DNA of 64,000 bases from Hyphomicrobiales bacterium. Lineage in GTDB: Bacteria; Pseudomonadota; Alphaproteobacteria; Rhizobiales; Beijerinckiaceae. A program made the translations under genes and the position numbers. Position 1 is the stretch's first letter. Every line of letters starts with the position of its first letter. The notes below the pieces were generated by a model that saw nothing but the letters and a program-made list of their open reading frames with translations, did not search any database and was not told the origin of the DNA. The stretch covers positions 21,113 to 85,112 of the forward strand of contig UBNE01000007.1 in NCBI GenBank assembly GCA_900466745.1, read 5' to 3'. Shown one piece after another: positions 1 to 10,898 of this stretch.

Positions 1-1
1 C

Positions 2-517
<516 letters not shown>

Positions 518-520
518 ATC

Positions 521-967
521 ATGGCCGTTTCGCTCAAGGATCCGCAGGACGGCGATCTCGGCGAAGTCGCGGACATCAACGTCACACCCTTCATCGACGT
601 CATCCTGGTGCTGCTGATCATCTTCATGGTGGCGGCGCCGCTCTCGACCGTGGACGTCGCGGTCGACCTGCCGGTGTCGAACGCCCAGCCGCAGCCGCGA
701 CCCGAGACGCCGGTCTTCCTGACCGTCAAGGGCGATCTCTCGCTGGCGCTCGGCAACGACGCGGTGCCGCGCGAGGCGCTGCAGGCGACGCTGGACCAGC
801 GCACCAGCAATGACCGCGAGCAGCGCATCTTCCTGCGCGCCGACGGCGCCGTGGCCTATCGCGAGCTGATGGAGGTGATGAACCTGCTGCGCAAGGCCGG
901 TTATCTCAAGATCGCGCTGGTCGGCCTCGAAGACACCGGGCAGGGCGCTCCGGCGGCCGGGCCATGA
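521..967 (+). CDS. exbD: Biopolymer transporter ExbD
   Basis: 148-residue partner of ExbB in the TonB energising complex. The N-terminus has the family signature DINVTPFIDVILVLLIIFMV: a short cytoplasmic lead, then one membrane helix carrying the conserved aspartate (in FIDV) used for proton movement, then a periplasmic domain of about 100 residues. Length is normal for ExbD. The start is set by GGAG a few bases upstream, within the end of exbB. Its stop overlaps the start of tonB by four bases (ATGA), so exbB-exbD-tonB should be one translationally coupled operon. Confidence 0.95.
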   Translation: MAVSLKDPQDGDLGEVADINVTPFIDVILVLLIIFMVAAPLSTVDVAVDLPVSNAQPQPRPETPVFLTVKGDLSLALGNDAVPREALQATLDQRTSNDREQRIFLRADGAVAYRELMEVMNLLRKAGYLKIALVGLEDTGQGAPAAGP

Positions 968-1824
968 GTCTGCAACGCTCCTCCCAGCCGCGCTTCTGGC
1001 CGGCCGCCCTGCGCTGGAGCGCGGCTGCCCTGGTGGTCGCCGGAGCCCATGGCGCGGCCGGCTGGGCGGTGGCGACCTGGCAGCGCGCCGAGGCTGCGGC
1101 CGGCGCGCCGCCCGCGGCCGTGATGATCGAGCTCGCCCCGCTCGCGGTGGCGCCGGAGACGCCGCCGCAGGAGATCGCGCCCGGACCGCAGATGGTCGAA
1201 TCCGAGCCCGAGCCGCCGCCGCCAGAGCCGGTCGAGACACCCAAGGAGCCCGAGCCGCCGCCGGAGGAGCCGGAGCCTGTCGCGCAGCCGGAGCCGGAGA
1301 TCAAGATCCCCGAGCTGCCGCCGCTGCCGGATCCGGCGGCCGTGCTGTCGCCGCCGCCGAAGCAGGAGCCGCCACCACCGCCGAAGGAGGTGAAGCGCAA
1401 GCCGCCGCCGAAGCCGAAGGTGGTCCAGCGCAGGAAGCTGGTGAATCCCGACAAGCCCCGGTCCGAGCAGAATTCGGCGCCGACCGCGCAGGCGCAGATC
1501 GCGCCGCGCGCCGCCGCTCCGGCCTCCGGCGCGTCCTCCGCCTCGCCGGCGGCGACCGCGAGCTGGCGCGGCACGCTGATCGCCCATCTCAACCGCTTCA
1601 AGCGCTTCCCGACCGGGGCGAACCCGGGCACGGTCCAGGTCGCCTTCAGCATCGACCGCGGCGGGCGCGTGCTGTCGGCGCGCCTCGTGCGCGGCTCGGG
1701 CGACGCGGCTCTCGACCAGGAGGCGGTCGCGATGATCCGCCGGGCGAGCCCGGTTCCGCCGCCGCCCGACGGACTCGGCGGCGGCTCGATCTCGCTCTCC
1801 GTTCCGATCAGATTCTCGCGATAG
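964..1824 (+). CDS. tonB: Energy transducer TonB
   Basis: 286-residue TonB-family protein carrying energy from ExbBD to outer-membrane receptors. It has an N-terminal membrane anchor (about residues 17-40), a long periplasmic Pro/Glu/Lys-rich spacer (about 60-155, with many PEPP and PPPK runs) and a C-terminal TonB domain (about 197-286) ending in SISLSVPIRFSR. The C-domain has the expected RFPTGANPGTVQVAFSIDR segment and the helix around LDQEAVAMIRRASP. It overlaps exbD by four bases. No receptor gene is visible, so the transported substrate (iron chelate, cobalamin or other) is not shown here. Confidence 0.93.
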   Translation: MSLQRSSQPRFWPAALRWSAAALVVAGAHGAAGWAVATWQRAEAAAGAPPAAVMIELAPLAVAPETPPQEIAPGPQMVESEPEPPPPEPVETPKEPEPPPEEPEPVAQPEPEIKIPELPPLPDPAAVLSPPPKQEPPPPPKEVKRKPPPKPKVVQRRKLVNPDKPRSEQNSAPTAQAQIAPRAAAPASGASSASPAATASWRGTLIAHLNRFKRFPTGANPGTVQVAFSIDRGGRVLSARLVRGSGDAALDQEAVAMIRRASPVPPPPDGLGGGSISLSVPIRFSR

Positions 1825-1894
1825 GGATCGTCCGGGATTGAACCGGCGGCGTTTCCGGCGGTTAATCCCGGCAGTCGCAGAGAGGAGATTTGCG

Positions 1895-2140
1895 ATGACC
1901 GTATCGAAACTGGCCGCCGGGCTGCTGCTGGCGCTCCTGTGCAGCGGCTGCGTCACGATGGAGGAGCGAAGGGCGGCCGACGAGGCGCGCTGCCGCTCCT
2001 ACGGCTTCCGGGTCGGCAGCGAGGGATTCGCCAACTGCCTGCTGCAGGTCGACCTCGATCGTTCGGCCGACCGGCGCTACCAGTTCGACCGCTTCGACGC
2101 AGGTTTCGGCGGCCCCTGGTACGGCTGGCGGCGCTGGTAG
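1895..2140 (+). CDS. Small hypothetical lipoprotein
   Basis: 81-residue protein. The start at 1895 is chosen because AGAGGAGA lies 7-14 bases upstream, and the sequence then begins with a textbook lipoprotein signal: MTVSKLAAGLLLALLCSGC, with the lipobox LCSGC giving a lipidated cysteine near residue 19. The mature part is short and charged, with two further cysteines and an aromatic Gly-rich end (FGGPWYGWRRW). It follows tonB by 70 bases and may be co-transcribed. I do not recognise a family, and a link to TonB transport is only positional. Confidence 0.72.
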   Translation: MTVSKLAAGLLLALLCSGCVTMEERRAADEARCRSYGFRVGSEGFANCLLQVDLDRSADRRYQFDRFDAGFGGPWYGWRRW

Positions 2141-2176
2141 CGGCCGCGCCGCGACTGGCGGCGGACCTCCAGACAG

Positions 2177-2255
2177 AAAAAAGGGCCGCGCGGAGCGCAG
2201 CCCAAGTCTAGGGAGGAAACGCCCAAGGAGGGCGGCGCAACATCTCTGCTGCGCT
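2177..2255 (-). ncRNA. mmgR: mmgR / alpha-r8 (suhB motif) small RNA
   Basis: Read on the minus strand, this stretch folds into three hairpins. First is an 8-bp stem (GCGCAGCA paired with TGTTGCGC, GAGA loop). Second is CGCCC/GGGCG with a TCCTT loop. Third is a Rho-independent terminator, GGGCTGCGC/GCGCGGCCC (9 pairs, TCC loop) followed by six T (2177-2182). Between the last two is an unpaired TTTCCTCCCT, the conserved anti-Shine-Dalgarno-like element I recall for the alpha-r8/mmgR family of Rhizobiales. The predicted length, about 79 nt, fits the Sinorhizobium mmgR RNA, which is linked to polyhydroxybutyrate control. The family assignment is from memory of the motif; the structure and terminator are directly visible. 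Confidence 0.82.
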
Positions 2256-2261
2256 GCATCC

Positions 2262-2290
2262 TAAATAGGAGGGCCACCCGCCTCCCGCAA
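2262..2290 (-). promoter_or_regulatory. Promoter of the mmgR-type sRNA
   Basis: On the minus strand a -35 TTGCGG (2285-2290) is followed after exactly 17 bases by a -10 TATTTA (2262-2267). Initiation about 7 bases later gives a 5' end near 2255, just before the first hairpin of the sRNA. The close fit of promoter, hairpins and terminator supports an independent transcription unit. Confidence 0.6.
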
Positions 2291-2501
2291 GGGCAAAAGG
2301 GTAGCATTGCTGACTTATTTTTGACCCGATGAAGATCGCTGAAAAATCAACGCATTGACCATCGATACCGGCCGCGCGGTCTCGGTTCGGCGGTGTTTTT
2401 CCGCTGCGGCCGGAGCCCCGGGCCTGGCTCTGCCGGCAGGCGGCGAGACGGGGCGCAGGAGCGAATCCCGCGCTCCGCTCGCGCATGGCTGCGGGCGCCG
2501 A

Positions 2502-3920
2502 TCAGCCCAGAGACATCGTCAGCGGCGGCTTGACCTCGGGCGGCAGCGGCGAGGTGTAGCCTTCCTTGCCGAGGCGGGCCTTGTGATCGGCCTTGGCGGC
2601 CGCCATCAGCGCCGGATCGCTCAGCACGGCGGCGCCGGTCGCGGCCATCGCCTTGGCGACATGGACCATCGCCTTGTGCGCGGCCGGCGCCTTGCCCTGC
2701 GCCACCACCTGCCAGGTGTGGAAGGGCGTGCCGAGCGCGACGGTCGGCGCGTGAGCCTGCACGGTCGGCACGGCCCAGCTCACATCGCCGATATCGGTCG
2801 AGCCGATCGCCGGGTTGCGCTTCGCGTCGCGCGGGACGAGGAAGTCGGCGAGCGGTGCGCCGGTATCCGGCATGCCGATGGTGCGCCAGATCGCGGCGAT
2901 GTCCTGCGGCGAGAGGGTGGCGCGGATCTTCTCGGCGAAGGCCTTGTCGGCATCGTCGAAATGCGGCGGGCCGAGCTCCTCCATCACCTTGTGCATCGTC
3001 TCTTCGAGCGGCGTGTTGGCGAGGAGGTCGGAGACGGCGCTGACGATGCGCATCTCCATCTTGGTTTCCGTCATCAGCGCGGCGCCTTCGGCGATCTTCT
3101 TCACGCGCTGGACGAGCTCCAGCATGCCGCGCAGGTCGCGGGCGCGGATCGAGTAACGCACGCGCGCATGGGCCTGCACGACGTTGGGCGCGATGCCGCC
3201 GGTGTCGAGCAGCGCGTAGTGCACGCGCGCGTCGCTCGGCATGTGCTCGCGCATGTAGTTGACGCCGACATTCATCAATTCGACGGCGTCGAGCGCCGAG
3301 CGGCCGAGATGCGGCGCGGCGGCGGCATGCGAGGCGCGGCCGGTGAAGACGAAATCGGCGCGGGTGTTGGCGAGGGCGAGGGCCGGCGCCACCTCCCAGA
3401 AGCTCGACGGATGCCAGGAGATCGCGATATCGGCGTCGTCGAAGGCGCCGGCGCGGACCATGAAGGCTTTTGCCGCGCCGCCTTCCTCGGCCGGGCAGCC
3501 ATAATAGCGCACGCGGCCGGGGATCTTGTTCTCGACGAGCCAGTCCTTCATCGCGACCGCGGCGAGCATGGCGGCGGAGCCGAGCAGGTTGTGGCCGCAG
3601 CCATGGCCGTGGCCGCCGGCCTCGATCTCCTTGTGCTCGGCGATTCCGGCCTCCTGCGACAGGCCGGGCAGGGCGTCGTATTCGCCAAGGAAGGCGATGA
3701 CCGGGCCGCCTTCGCCGGCCTCGCCGATCACGGCGGTCGGGATGTCGGCGACGTTCTCGGTGACGCGGAAGCCCTGATGCTTCAATTCGGCGATATGCTC
3801 GGCGACGGAGCGCTTCTCGGTATAGCAGACCTCGGGCATGCCCCAGACCCGGTCGGAGAGCGCGATCAGCCGCTCCTTGTTCGCGTCGACATGCCGCCAG
3901 AGATCGTTTCGATTGTCCAT
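2502..3920 (-). CDS. M20D family amidohydrolase (AbgB-like)
   Basis: 472-residue zinc-dependent amidohydrolase of the M20D group, closest by eye to the B subunit of p-aminobenzoyl-glutamate hydrolase and related N-acyl amino acid hydrolases. Visible features are FLGEYDALPG, the metal-site stretch GGHGHGCGHNLLG, the glutamate pair in YGCPAEEGG, and ISWHPS, in the expected order. The ATG at 3920 is preferred over the longer frame because an AAGGCGGA-type ribosome site precedes it. It stands alone between the sRNA and a palindromic repeat. No AbgA or AbgT partner is nearby, so the substrate is unknown. Confidence 0.8.
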   Translation of the reverse strand: MDNRNDLWRHVDANKERLIALSDRVWGMPEVCYTEKRSVAEHIAELKHQGFRVTENVADIPTAVIGEAGEGGPVIAFLGEYDALPGLSQEAGIAEHKEIEAGGHGHGCGHNLLGSAAMLAAVAMKDWLVENKIPGRVRYYGCPAEEGGAAKAFMVRAGAFDDADIAISWHPSSFWEVAPALALANTRADFVFTGRASHAAAAPHLGRSALDAVELMNVGVNYMREHMPSDARVHYALLDTGGIAPNVVQAHARVRYSIRARDLRGMLELVQRVKKIAEGAALMTETKMEMRIVSAVSDLLANTPLEETMHKVMEELGPPHFDDADKAFAEKIRATLSPQDIAAIWRTIGMPDTGAPLADFLVPRDAKRNPAIGSTDIGDVSWAVPTVQAHAPTVALGTPFHTWQVVAQGKAPAAHKAMVHVAKAMAATGAAVLSDPALMAAAKADHKARLGKEGYTSPLPPEVKPPLTMSLG

Positions 3921-4008
3921 GATCGTTCCGCCTTGATGAAGGCGGCATATGAGCAAGGCTTCCTGTCATAGTCCAGACGCCCTGCGCATGGCGGAACGGC
4001 GCTTTCGC

Positions 4009-4156
4009 CGTCATTCCGGGGCGATCCGCAGGATCGAGCCCGGAACCCAGACCCGATGCCCTGCTGCGCGAAGGCGGGTCCGATCGGGGCAAGTCTCGAT
4101 GGGCCGCATCGGTTCCGGGTTCCGGGCCCATGGCTTCGCCATGTCCCGGAATGACG
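4009..4156. repeat. Intergenic palindromic repeat, copy 1
   Basis: Outer arms GTCATTCCGGG and CCCGGAATGAC lie about 120 bases apart and flank a GC-rich core with further inverted segments (for example TTCCGGGCCCATGG). The same arms occur at 7267-7323, and related sequence at 50386-50475. It lies in the gap between the amidohydrolase and cueR. It looks like the mosaic palindromes scattered through Rhizobiales intergenic regions. Confidence 0.65.
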
Positions 4157-4198
4157 ACGAGGTGAAAGCCATCGGTCGGCCGAAGCCGTCCTGCGCAG

Positions 4199-4611
4199 TC
4201 AGCCCTTTCCCCGTGCCGGCGTCGCGGCGGCGAAATCGCTCAGAATCGGGCAGTCGGGCCGGTGGTCGCCATGGCAATGCGCGGCGAGGTGCCGGAGCGT
4301 GTCGGCCATCGCCTTGAGCGCGGCCGCCTTCGCCTCGAGCTCGTTGATATGGGCCATGGCGAGCTTCTTCACATCGGCGCTGGCGCGGCCGCGATCCCGC
4401 CAGAGCGCCAGCAATGCGCGGGTCTCCTCCAGCGAGAAGCCGAGGTCGCGGGCGCGCCGGACGAAGCGCAGCGTATGCACGTCGTCATCGGCATAGACCC
4501 GGTACTGCGCCGCGCTCCGCGACGGCGGCTCGATCAATCCGATGCTCTCATAGTAGCGGATCATCTTGGCGCTGACGCCCGAGCGGGCCGAGGCTTCGCC
4601 GATGTTCATCG

Positions 4612-4615
<4 letters not shown>
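4199..4615 (-). CDS. cueR: Cu(I)-responsive MerR-family regulator CueR
   Basis: MerR-type activator controlling copper export. The N-terminal winged-helix is clear ([20 protein letters not shown], then [15 protein letters not shown]), followed by the dimerisation coil. A C-terminal metal loop CHGDHRPDC has two cysteines seven residues apart, as in CueR. The start is either the GTG at 4615, whose GTGA overlaps the copA stop, or the ATG at 4609. Coupling to copA suggests cueR is made from the copA transcript, so it would control its own level. The matching palindromic promoter lies upstream of copA. Confidence 0.9.
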
Positions 4616-7119
<2,504 letters not shown>

Positions 7120-7146
7120 CGCCGTCTCCTTCATCGTGATGACGGT

Positions 7147-7178
7147 TCATATGGGGCTTCCCATCATGGGAAGGTCAA
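7147..7178 (-). promoter_or_regulatory. CueR-type promoter/operator of copA-cueR
   Basis: On the minus strand a -35 TTGACC (7173-7178) runs into the perfect inverted repeat CTTCCCATGATGGGAAG (7157-7173), followed by ATATGA (7147-7152) as -10. The spacer is 19-20 bases, longer than the usual 17, as is typical of promoters twisted open by MerR-family activators. ACCTTCC at the left arm matches known CueR boxes. Confidence 0.82.
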
Positions 7179-7266
7179 GGGAGGCGTGATGTCTTTTTCG
7201 GGCAACGGGTGATCGGGCCGCGAGCCTCGACCTTGGGGGCGCGCGTGATTTTCGCGGCCCCATGCT

Positions 7267-7323
7267 GTCATTCCGGGGCGCGCCCGAGGCGCGAACCTTC
7301 GTTGCGTCAAGCCCCGGAATGAC
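7267..7323. repeat. Intergenic palindromic repeat, copy 2
   Basis: Perfect 13-base inverted repeat GTCATTCCGGGGC (7267-7279) and GCCCCGGAATGAC (7311-7323) around a 31-base centre, in the gap between the copA promoter and the end of modC. It has the same arms as the copy at 4009-4156. Confidence 0.72.
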
Positions 7324-7377
7324 GGGGGTGGGGTTGGCGCAACACGGCGGCTTCCGCGGCACCGCCGCGGGACAGCG

Positions 7378-8475
7378 TCAAGGGGTCTCGACCGAGACGC
7401 TCTTGACGATGGCGTAGACCGGCTTGCCGACCGCGAGCGCCAGATTTGCCGCCGATTTCGCGGTGAGCCGCACCACCAGCGCCTCGCCGGCGCAGTCGAG
7501 GCGCAGATGCACGGTGCTGCCGCCTTCGCCGCTGCGCTCGCCGATCTCGGCGATGCGGCCGGGCAGGATGTTGAGCGCGCTGGTGCCCTCGGGCGGGGCC
7601 AGGCCGAGCATGACGTCGCTCGCCATGATCCGGACCCGCAGGCGCTGCCCGGCCCTGAGCGCTCCGCGGGCGATGGCGAACTCTCCGGCCGGCGTCGCCA
7701 GCCGGGCGAGCCCAAAGGCCTCGTCGAAGTCCACGACCTCGGCGGCCAGCAGCGTGCTGGCCTCCGGCGCGCCGGGGCGCGAGGCGAGGTCGAGGCGCGA
7801 GAGGATTTCCGCCGTCGGTCCGCAGGCGCCGACCCGGCCCGCCTCGACCACGACGACGGTCGTCGCCAGGCGGGCGACCTCGGTCAGGGCATGCGAGACA
7901 TAGACGATCGGGATGCCGACCTCGTCGCGCAACCGCTCGATATGGGGCAGGATCTCGGCCTTGCGGGCCTCGTCGAGCGCGGCGAGCGGCTCGTCCATCA
8001 AGAGCAGGCGCGGCTGGGCCAGCAGCGCGCGGCCGATGGCGACGCGCTGCTTCTCGCCGCCCGACAGCGCGCCCGGCCGGCGCTTTAGCAGATGGCCGAT
8101 GCCGAGCAGGTCCAGCACCATGTCGAGCTCGGCCGGCTTGCGCAGCGCGCGCGGCACGAACCAGTGGCCGAAGAGCAGGTTCTGCCGCACGGTGAGATGC
8201 GGGAACAGGCGCGCTTCCTGGAAGACATAGCCGAGCCGGCGCCGGTGCGGCGGCAGCACGACGCCCCGCGCGGTATCGACCAGCGTCTCGCCCTCGACCC
8301 GGACATGGCCGGATTGCGGGCGGATCAGGCCGCCGATGACGTTGACGAGGGAGGTCTTGCCGGAGCCGGAGGCGCCGAACAGCGCCGTCAGCCGGCCCTG
8401 TGAGCGAAAGCTGGCGTCGAGCAGGAAGTCGCCCAGCTTGTGGCGGACGGCGATGTCGAGGACGGGCTCGGTCAT
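7378..8475 (-). CDS. modC: Molybdate ABC transporter ATP-binding protein ModC
   Basis: 365-residue ATPase driving molybdate import. Walker A GASGSGKT is at residues 34-41, the ABC signature LSGGEKQR begins at 137, and Walker B LLLMDEP is at 157-163. After the ATPase domain there is a C-terminal Mop/TOBE domain (about 300-360, with NILPGRI and KPVYAIVKS) that binds oxyanion and regulates ModC. The ATG at 8475 overlaps the modB stop by four bases (ATGA), which fixes the start, although the frame stays open further upstream through modB in a non-coding reading. Confidence 0.95.
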   Translation of the reverse strand: MTEPVLDIAVRHKLGDFLLDASFRSQGRLTALFGASGSGKTSLVNVIGGLIRPQSGHVRVEGETLVDTARGVVLPPHRRRLGYVFQEARLFPHLTVRQNLLFGHWFVPRALRKPAELDMVLDLLGIGHLLKRRPGALSGGEKQRVAIGRALLAQPRLLLMDEPLAALDEARKAEILPHIERLRDEVGIPIVYVSHALTEVARLATTVVVVEAGRVGACGPTAEILSRLDLASRPGAPEASTLLAAEVVDFDEAFGLARLATPAGEFAIARGALRAGQRLRVRIMASDVMLGLAPPEGTSALNILPGRIAEIGERSGEGGSTVHLRLDCAGEALVVRLTAKSAANLALAVGKPVYAIVKSVSVETP

Positions 8476-9170
8476 TCGACCGCGATCCGCCGCCCGACCA
8501 GCCGGGCCATGACCTCGGAGAGGAAGAGGGCGGCGACCGAGATCGCGATCGAGATCAGCGTCAGCCGCATCGCGCCGGTCTCGCCGCCGGGAACCTGGGT
8601 GAAGGTGTAGATCGCCGAGGGCAGGGTCTGCGTCTCGCCCGGGATGTTCGAGACGAAGGTGATGGTCGCGCCGAACTCGCCCATCGCCTTGGCGAAGCAC
8701 AGGATCATGCCGGCGAGGATGCCGGGCAGGCAGAGCGGCAGCGTTACCACGAGGAAGACCCAGGCCGGGTTGGCGCCGAGCGTGCCGGCGGCGGCCTCGA
8801 GCTTGCGGTCGACGGCCTCGATCGAGAGCCTGATCGCCCGCACCATCAGCGGGAAGCCCATCACCGCGCAGGCCAGCGCCGCCCCGGTCCAGCGGAAGGA
8901 GAAGACGATCCCGAACCACTCATAGAGGAACTGCCCGATCGGTCCGCGCCGGCCGAAGCCGACGAGCAGCAGGTAGCCGGTGACCACCGGCGGCAGGATC
9001 AGCGGCAGATGCACCGCCGCGTCGAGCAGAGACTTGCCCCAGAAGCGCCCGCGCGCCAGCAAAAGCGCGACGGCGAGCCCGAAAGGCAGGCTCGCCAGCA
9101 TGGCGGTGGTGGCGACGACCAGGCTGAGCCTGACCGCCGTCCACTCCTCGGGCGTCAACCAATGGCTCAA
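8472..9170 (-). CDS. modB: Molybdate ABC transporter permease ModB
   Basis: 232-residue inner-membrane permease with about five hydrophobic helices. The conserved cytoplasmic loop for ModC contact reads AAAGTLGANPAWVFLVVTLPLCLPG. The likely start is a TTG at 9170, ten bases after the modA stop. It is coupled to modC by an ATGA overlap. Length and motif order are normal for the CysTW/ModB family. Confidence 0.93.
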   Translation of the reverse strand: MSHWLTPEEWTAVRLSLVVATTAMLASLPFGLAVALLLARGRFWGKSLLDAAVHLPLILPPVVTGYLLLVGFGRRGPIGQFLYEWFGIVFSFRWTGAALACAVMGFPLMVRAIRLSIEAVDRKLEAAAGTLGANPAWVFLVVTLPLCLPGILAGMILCFAKAMGEFGATITFVSNIPGETQTLPSAIYTFTQVPGGETGAMRLTLISIAISVAALFLSEVMARLVGRRIAVE

Positions 9171-9180
9171 GCCGGCCGGC

Positions 9181-9984
9181 TCACGACGCGGAGGCGGGCT
9201 TGTTGAGGACGGTGAAGCCCTGCTTCTCGAAGACCGGCTTGGCGGCCGGGCCGCGCAGATAGGTCAGGAAGGCCGCAGCGTCGGGATTGGTCGAATCCTT
9301 GGTGGCGGCGACGGGATAGACGATCGGCGGATGCGAGCCTTCCGGGAAGGCGGCGACGACCTTGACCTGGGGATCGGCGGCGGCGTCTGTGGCGTAGACG
9401 ATGCCGAAGGGCGCCTCGCCGCGCGAGACCAGCAGCAGCGCGGCGCGGACATTGTCGGCCTGCGCGATCTTGTCCTTCACCTTGTCCCAGGCGCCGAGCT
9501 TCTCGAGCGCCGCCTTGCCGTATTTTCCGGCCGGCACGGAATCGACATTGCCCATGGCGAGGCGGTTCGAGCCCAGCGCGGCGGCGAGGTCGACCCCCGG
9601 CTTGAGCTCGACCTTGGCCGTCGAATCCTTGGCGGCGACGAGCACGATCTTGTTGCCGAGCAGGCTGACGCGCGTCTCCGGCTTGATCAGGTTCTTGCTC
9701 GCCGCATAATCCATCCAGTCGAGATCGGCCGAGATGAAGATGTCGGCCGGGGCGCCGCTCTCGATCTGCTTGGCCAGCGTGTTGCTGGCCGCGTAGGAGA
9801 TCTTCGGCGCGGGCTTGCCGCTCTCCTTGACCCAGTTGGCGGCGGCCTCGTCGAGCGCGTTCTTCATGCTCGCGGCGGCGAAGACCACCAGTTCCTTGGT
9901 CTGGGCCTGGGCGGCGTCGAAAGCGGGCGCGAGCCCCATCGCCAAGGCCAGGCCCATCCCCAGCATCGTCCGGCGCTTGATCAT
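9181..9984 (-). CDS. modA: Molybdate-binding periplasmic protein ModA
   Basis: Periplasmic receptor delivering molybdate (and tungstate) to ModBC. A signal peptide (MIKRRTMLGMGLALAMGLAPAFDAAQA, written here in parts: MIKRRTMLGMGLALAMG then LAPAFDAAQA) precedes mature ELVVFAAASMKNALDEAA, the oxyanion-binding start of ModA proteins. Other family segments are KISYAASNTLAKQIESGAPADIFIS and GEAPFGIVYATDAAAD. The ATG at 9984 is chosen over 9996 because GAGGGA lies just before it. First gene of modABC, facing the mop gene across a ModE-like palindrome. Confidence 0.94.
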   Translation of the reverse strand: MIKRRTMLGMGLALAMGLAPAFDAAQAQTKELVVFAAASMKNALDEAAANWVKESGKPAPKISYAASNTLAKQIESGAPADIFISADLDWMDYAASKNLIKPETRVSLLGNKIVLVAAKDSTAKVELKPGVDLAAALGSNRLAMGNVDSVPAGKYGKAALEKLGAWDKVKDKIAQADNVRAALLLVSRGEAPFGIVYATDAAADPQVKVVAAFPEGSHPPIVYPVAATKDSTNPDAAAFLTYLRGPAAKPVFEKQGFTVLNKPASAS

Positions 9985-10004
9985 GCTGTCCCTCATGATG
10001 TTGT

Positions 10005-10030
10005 CGTTGTATACGAACGGATATAGCGAT
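10005..10030. promoter_or_regulatory. ModE-like operator between modA and mop
   Basis: Imperfect palindrome: left half CGTTGTATA (10005-10013), six-base centre CGAACG, right half GATATAGCGAT (10020-10030). This matches the general ModE box layout (CGTTATAT, a short spacer, then ATATAACG). It sits 20 bases upstream of modA and about 80 bases upstream of the divergent mop gene, so one repressor could act on both. No modE gene is in the window. Confidence 0.72.
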
Positions 10031-10110
10031 GGTTGCCGCGCGCCCGCGGCCAAGTCAAGGATGGCCGGCGGCCACGGCCTGGCCGCGGCATCGGAAACGA
10101 AGAGGCAGCG

Positions 10111-10317
10111 ATGAAGATCAGCGCGCGCAACCAGCTCAAGGGCAGGATCGTCGAGGTCGCCAAGGGCGCCACCACCGCGCATGTCCGCATCGATATCGGC
10201 GGCACGATCGTCACCGCCTCGATCACCAACGCCGCGGTCGACGACCTTGCCCTGACGGTCGGCAAGGAGGCTTATGCCGTGGTCAAGGCCTCCGACGTGA
10301 TGATCGCGATCGACTGA
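10111..10317 (+). CDS. mop: Molybdenum-pterin binding protein (single Mop domain)
   Basis: 68-residue Mop-domain protein (MKISARNQLKGRIVEV, then VGKEAYAVVKASDVMIAID), the typical single-domain molbindin that oligomerises and stores molybdate. The ATG at 10111 is preferred because the protein then starts exactly at the domain and an AGAGG-type site lies just upstream. It is transcribed away from modABC with the ModE-like box between. A compact hairpin follows the stop. Confidence 0.92.
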   Translation: MKISARNQLKGRIVEVAKGATTAHVRIDIGGTIVTASITNAAVDDLALTVGKEAYAVVKASDVMIAID

Positions 10318-10329
10318 CCCGCGCCGGAC

Positions 10330-10352
10330 CCGGAAGCGGGAACCGCTTTCGG
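10330..10352 (+). terminator. Hairpin after mop
   Basis: CCGGAAGCGG (10330-10339) pairs with CCGCTTTCGG (10343-10352), 10 pairs with one G-U, GAA loop. No T-run follows, so it may be a stabilising or Rho-assisted end rather than an intrinsic terminator. Confidence 0.4.
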
Positions 10353-10385
10353 GATCGGGCCGACGCAGCGAGGAAAGAGGCCGCC

Positions 10386-10877
10386 ATGGTGCGCGAGAAC
10401 GAGATCCGCGAGAACGAGGTCGCCGTTCCGCCGCCGCAGGCGAACGATGCCGGCCTCGTCTTCATCGGCACCATCCGCACGCCCTGGACCTCGCGGCTGA
10501 TCTGCCCGCGGCAGGGCAGGGCGGACGGGCCGGTCTGCCGCATCGCGCTGTTCGCGCCCTGGGACCAGGCGCTCGCCGGCATCGAGCGCTTCGAGCGGCT
10601 GGAGGTGCTCTACTGGCTGCACCAGTCGCGCCGCGACCTCGTCCGCCAGAGTCCGGCCAGCAACGGCGAGACCCATGGCACCTTCGCGCTGCGCACGCCG
10701 GTCAGGCCCAATCCGATCGGCACTTCGATCGCGACCTTGGTGGCGCGCGAGGGCCCTGTGCTGCTGGTGCGCGGGCTCGACTGCCTCGACGAGACGCCGC
10801 TGCTCGACATCAAGCCGGACAGGACGCTGTTCAAGCCGATCGCCCCGCCGCAGCCGGGCGATTTCGAGACGGGGTGA
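10386..10877 (+). CDS. trmO: tRNA t6A37 N6-methyltransferase TrmO (TsaA family)
   Basis: 163-residue protein of the TrmO/TsaA/YaeB family, which uses S-adenosylmethionine to methylate N6-threonylcarbamoyladenosine at tRNA position 37. Family landmarks are FIGTIRTPW at the front, then LHQSRRD, GTFALRTPVRPNPIG and GLDCLDETPLLDIKPD. AGGAAAGAGG lies 5-14 bases before the ATG. It lacks the C-terminal extra domain of E. coli TrmO, as is common for the short form. It follows mop by 68 bases, with no functional link evident. Confidence 0.9.
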   Translation: MVRENEIRENEVAVPPPQANDAGLVFIGTIRTPWTSRLICPRQGRADGPVCRIALFAPWDQALAGIERFERLEVLYWLHQSRRDLVRQSPASNGETHGTFALRTPVRPNPIGTSIATLVAREGPVLLVRGLDCLDETPLLDIKPDRTLFKPIAPPQPGDFETG

Positions 10878-10898
10878 GAGCCTGCCGCCGGCATCCGC

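Noticed and set aside
8476..8919. N-terminal extension of modC through modB
   Set aside because: It reads modB out of frame. The ATGA overlap and the domain start fix modC at 8475.
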